In this document: one piece after another, positions 42,172 to 43,879 of the stretch | Position numbering within the stretch: the stretch's first letter is position 1 | Layout: each line of letters opens with the position of its first letter | Position numbers and translations under genes: made by a program | The notes under the pieces: model-generated | What the model saw: the letters and a program-made list of their open reading frames with translations, nothing else | Told to the model about the DNA's origin: nothing | The model's database searches: none | Virus record (IMG/VR): IMGVR_UViG_3300046011_008672 | Coordinates: 1-43,879 of that record | Reading direction: 5' to 3' (one strand) | From: a virus | DNA: 43,879 nt

Positions 42172-42318
42172 ATGGGTTTTATTTCGGAGCCATGGGAGTT
42201 TGCCAAGGAAGTGAATACTGTCTGGTTTCGCAATTTGCAGACTGGCTTTTGTTTCCATTGCAGCGTTGAGGAATTTGGAGACGTGATCCACCAGCTGGCG
42301 GTTAAACATGGCCTGTGA
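42172..42318 (+). CDS. Small early protein
   Basis: A 48-residue frame from the ATG at 42172, preceded by GAGGTG. The ATG at 42160 is in frame but has no ribosome binding site. It has a CxxC (CFHC) and a helical end, but no family is recognised. The stop overlaps the start of the next gene at 42308. Confidence 0.4.
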   Translation: MGFISEPWEFAKEVNTVWFRNLQTGFCFHCSVEEFGDVIHQLAVKHGL

Positions 42319-42973
42319 GTTATCTGCACGAGTTGCGCCTGGTGATGCCAAGTGTTTGCAGTATCGGCAAAGCGGGTCTTATACATGCCGTTGGTGTGAA
42401 GAGTTTGCGCCTGTTTCTGAATGTGTTGAGCCCGTCATAGAGGTTATTAGGCCGGTGGAGGTTGTGGATATGGCCGCAAGAGCAAAGACAGTTTCTGGGG
42501 TTAAGAAGGGCGATAAGTTTATTTGTCCGGAGTGTAACAAGATGCGGGTGTACGAGTCTAACGGCAAGTGTGGCTCATGTAACCATAGGGCTCGCCTGGC
42601 TCTGAAGTTGAGGTCTGGGGTTGTGCCGGTATCTGCGAAAAAGCCCGCGCCTAAAAATCCTGTTGCTACTGATCATGAGCCTGATTATTTCGGTTCTGGT
42701 GTTCTGCCTACGGGCCCAGTGGTCAAGGCGTCTGCTGAATATACTGACCTCAACACTGATGTTGTGAGTGTGTCTGCCTCGTTTGGCAAGGTTACGAATG
42801 CTGTTGGTGACAAGGCGGCTTTCGGGGTTGATCCGGTTATTGTTATGGCGCTTCGTGATGCCTGGGCTGAGGTGGAGCAGAGTTGGTTAATTGATCTGTC
42901 AGGGGTTAAGCCAGGCACAGCTATATGCTATGCAGCTAAGATGCTCGATGCTTTGAAGGGCTTGGGATACTAG
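42308..42973 (+). CDS. Zinc-finger early protein
   Basis: A 221-residue protein with a CxxC-rich N-terminus (CRWC), a zinc ribbon ICPECNK...CGSCNH around residues 73-95, a basic stretch RARLALKLRSG and a disordered P/K/V-rich linker. The C-terminal domain (VDPVIVMALRDAWAEVEQSWLI) is helical. It may be a transcription or replication factor. The family is not recognised. Confidence 0.5.
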   Translation: MACELSARVAPGDAKCLQYRQSGSYTCRWCEEFAPVSECVEPVIEVIRPVEVVDMAARAKTVSGVKKGDKFICPECNKMRVYESNGKCGSCNHRARLALKLRSGVVPVSAKKPAPKNPVATDHEPDYFGSGVLPTGPVVKASAEYTDLNTDVVSVSASFGKVTNAVGDKAAFGVDPVIVMALRDAWAEVEQSWLIDLSGVKPGTAICYAAKMLDALKGLGY

Positions 42974-43105
42974 CCATGTGGATCTTGACTCAGGCATCAC
43001 GCAGCGCAGCTGCGCACTCAGGTCTTTCAGTGTCCCGCCGTTCTGCCCTCCCCCCCTCCCACCAGGTAGGAAAAGAAACCGTCCATCATCCTGTAGGGGG
43101 CGGAC

Positions 43106-43759
43106 ATGTCTAGCCCTGGATTTGTATCGATAAAGCTGGAAGGTGTTGACAAGTTATTGAAGAGCCTGGACCCACAGAAGGTACAAGGTGCAGCGAAGGC
43201 TGCAATAGGCCGTACCAAGACATCGGCGAGGTCTGAGGCCAGCAAATTAATTACCAGTGTCTGGAATATAGGCAAGCGCAACCTGGAGACGATGGCAACA
43301 GGCAAGCCACGTATAGAGGTGTCTGGAGGTGTTGGCAATGATCTGTCGGCTACTATTACATTCTGGTCTGGCGGCATCAGTCTTGTGTACTTCGGAGCTA
43401 AAGAGTTCCGTTTGACTGCAGCACGATCAAGGCAGACTGCTAGGCGTGGTGGACAGGCTTACAGCAAGGGCGCTAAGACGTTGGTTGGTATACGAGTGCA
43501 GACGCTGAGAGGTGGGCCTACTGCTATGCTGCGGCAGTTCTTCTCTACTATGAGATCAGGTCATAAGGGTGTATTCAGGCGCGATCCTGCTGGTGGCAAG
43601 ACCAAGGCAGGTAATGCGAGAATCATAGAGAGCAGCGCCGTTGGTATTGCAACTATGGTGAACCAACCACGGGTGTTGCCAAAGCTTAAGCAGCATATCC
43701 TTGACACCTTCCAGAAGCGTTTTACGCATGAGCTCAAGCAGCGAGGGGTGATTGGCTGA
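43106..43759 (+). CDS. Minor tail protein Z-like
   Basis: A 217-residue protein with the features of lambda gpZ (Minor_tail_Z): an N-terminal LEGVDKLLKSLDPQKVQGAAKAAIGRTKTSARSEASKLI, a central beta segment, FFSTMRSGHKGVFRRD and a C-terminal RFTHELKQRG. gpZ helps join tails to heads. In lambda it lies between FII and U. Here that place holds the lysis genes and this gene is next to the early region instead. GGGGGCGG precedes the ATG at 43106. Confidence 0.75.
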   Translation: MSSPGFVSIKLEGVDKLLKSLDPQKVQGAAKAAIGRTKTSARSEASKLITSVWNIGKRNLETMATGKPRIEVSGGVGNDLSATITFWSGGISLVYFGAKEFRLTAARSRQTARRGGQAYSKGAKTLVGIRVQTLRGGPTAMLRQFFSTMRSGHKGVFRRDPAGGKTKAGNARIIESSAVGIATMVNQPRVLPKLKQHILDTFQKRFTHELKQRGVIG

Positions 43760-43879
43760 TGCCCCCCTCTCCCCCTTTACGGGTATCCACACCAGATATA
43801 GTGATGATCATGAACAGCACACACTATGTAGTTGTATATGTATCACGGGTCCTCCCTGGTCCTAGCTCCCTGCGTTCTC
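43760..43879 (+). other. Right end of window, no clear gene
   Basis: The final 120 bp contains a C-rich stretch and a short frame beginning with the ATG at 43810 that stays open to the end. It has no ribosome binding site. I see no repeat shared with the left end. The window ends are consistent with an arbitrary cut in a circular genome but do not prove it. Confidence 0.4.

Noticed and set aside
43004-43015. Perfect palindrome GCGCAGCTGCGC
   Set aside because: It is short, has no partner copy and no clear link to a promoter. It could be a chance CG-rich palindrome.
43810-43879. Short open frame running off the right end
   Set aside because: No ribosome binding site or family pattern. If the genome is circular it would continue for about 13 codons into the left end, which is too little to support a gene.
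1-43879. CRISPR array
   Set aside because: The repeats found are iterons, DGR repeats and operators. No series of identical 23-40 bp repeats with regular spacers is present.

Overview
This 43.9 kb window reads as an essentially complete temperate tailed-phage genome of the lambda-like siphovirus type (long non-contractile tail). The host is probably a Gram-negative bacterium: there is an inner/outer membrane spanin pair, a signal-anchored lysozyme and lipoprotein signal peptides. I cannot name the species. No bacterial housekeeping gene is visible.

Layout. (1) 55-6452: replication and accessory genes, namely a zinc-ribbon/HTH protein, a Toprim plus helicase primase, an inverted array of GGTAATAT repeats that looks like a replication origin, a phage-encoded beta sliding clamp and a Lar-type anti-restriction protein. 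(2) 6449-9534: a first diversity-generating retroelement (DGR1) with two paralogous DUF1566/C-type-lectin targets, Avd, template repeat and reverse transcriptase, followed by a MazG-like gene. (3) 9942-17367: terminase, gpW, portal, a protease-capsid fusion, decoration and head-tail joining proteins. (4) 17367-19128: lysis cassette. (5) 19125-28775: tail genes in lambda order (U, V, G/GT, H, M, L, K, J). (6) 28779-31740: a second DGR (DGR2) whose target is the tail-fibre protein directly after gpJ. (7) 31737-38180: further tail-fibre and virion-associated proteins. (8) 38187-38360: an attP-like site built on the 3' half of a tRNA-Pro gene, flanked by paired integrase arm-type repeats. (9) 38328-41107, mostly minus strand: integrase, two lipoproteins and a CI-like repressor. 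(10) 41107-43759: divergent switch region, Cro-like gene, small early genes and a displaced gpZ-like tail gene.

The main result is two complete, independent DGRs in one phage. In DGR1, two variable repeats differ from a 100-bp template at 12 and 14 positions, and every difference is at a template adenine. In DGR2, one variable repeat differs from a 104-bp template at 12 adenines and at one thymine. DGR2 should diversify the tail-tip receptor-binding protein. DGR1 diversifies two proteins that lie outside the tail module and have no obvious secretion signal, so their role is the open question.

The tRNA fragment lies between the last tail gene and the integrase, with phage genes on both sides. 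That is the arrangement of attP in a circular phage genome rather than an integrated prophage, so the window is probably a circularly permuted virion or episomal genome.
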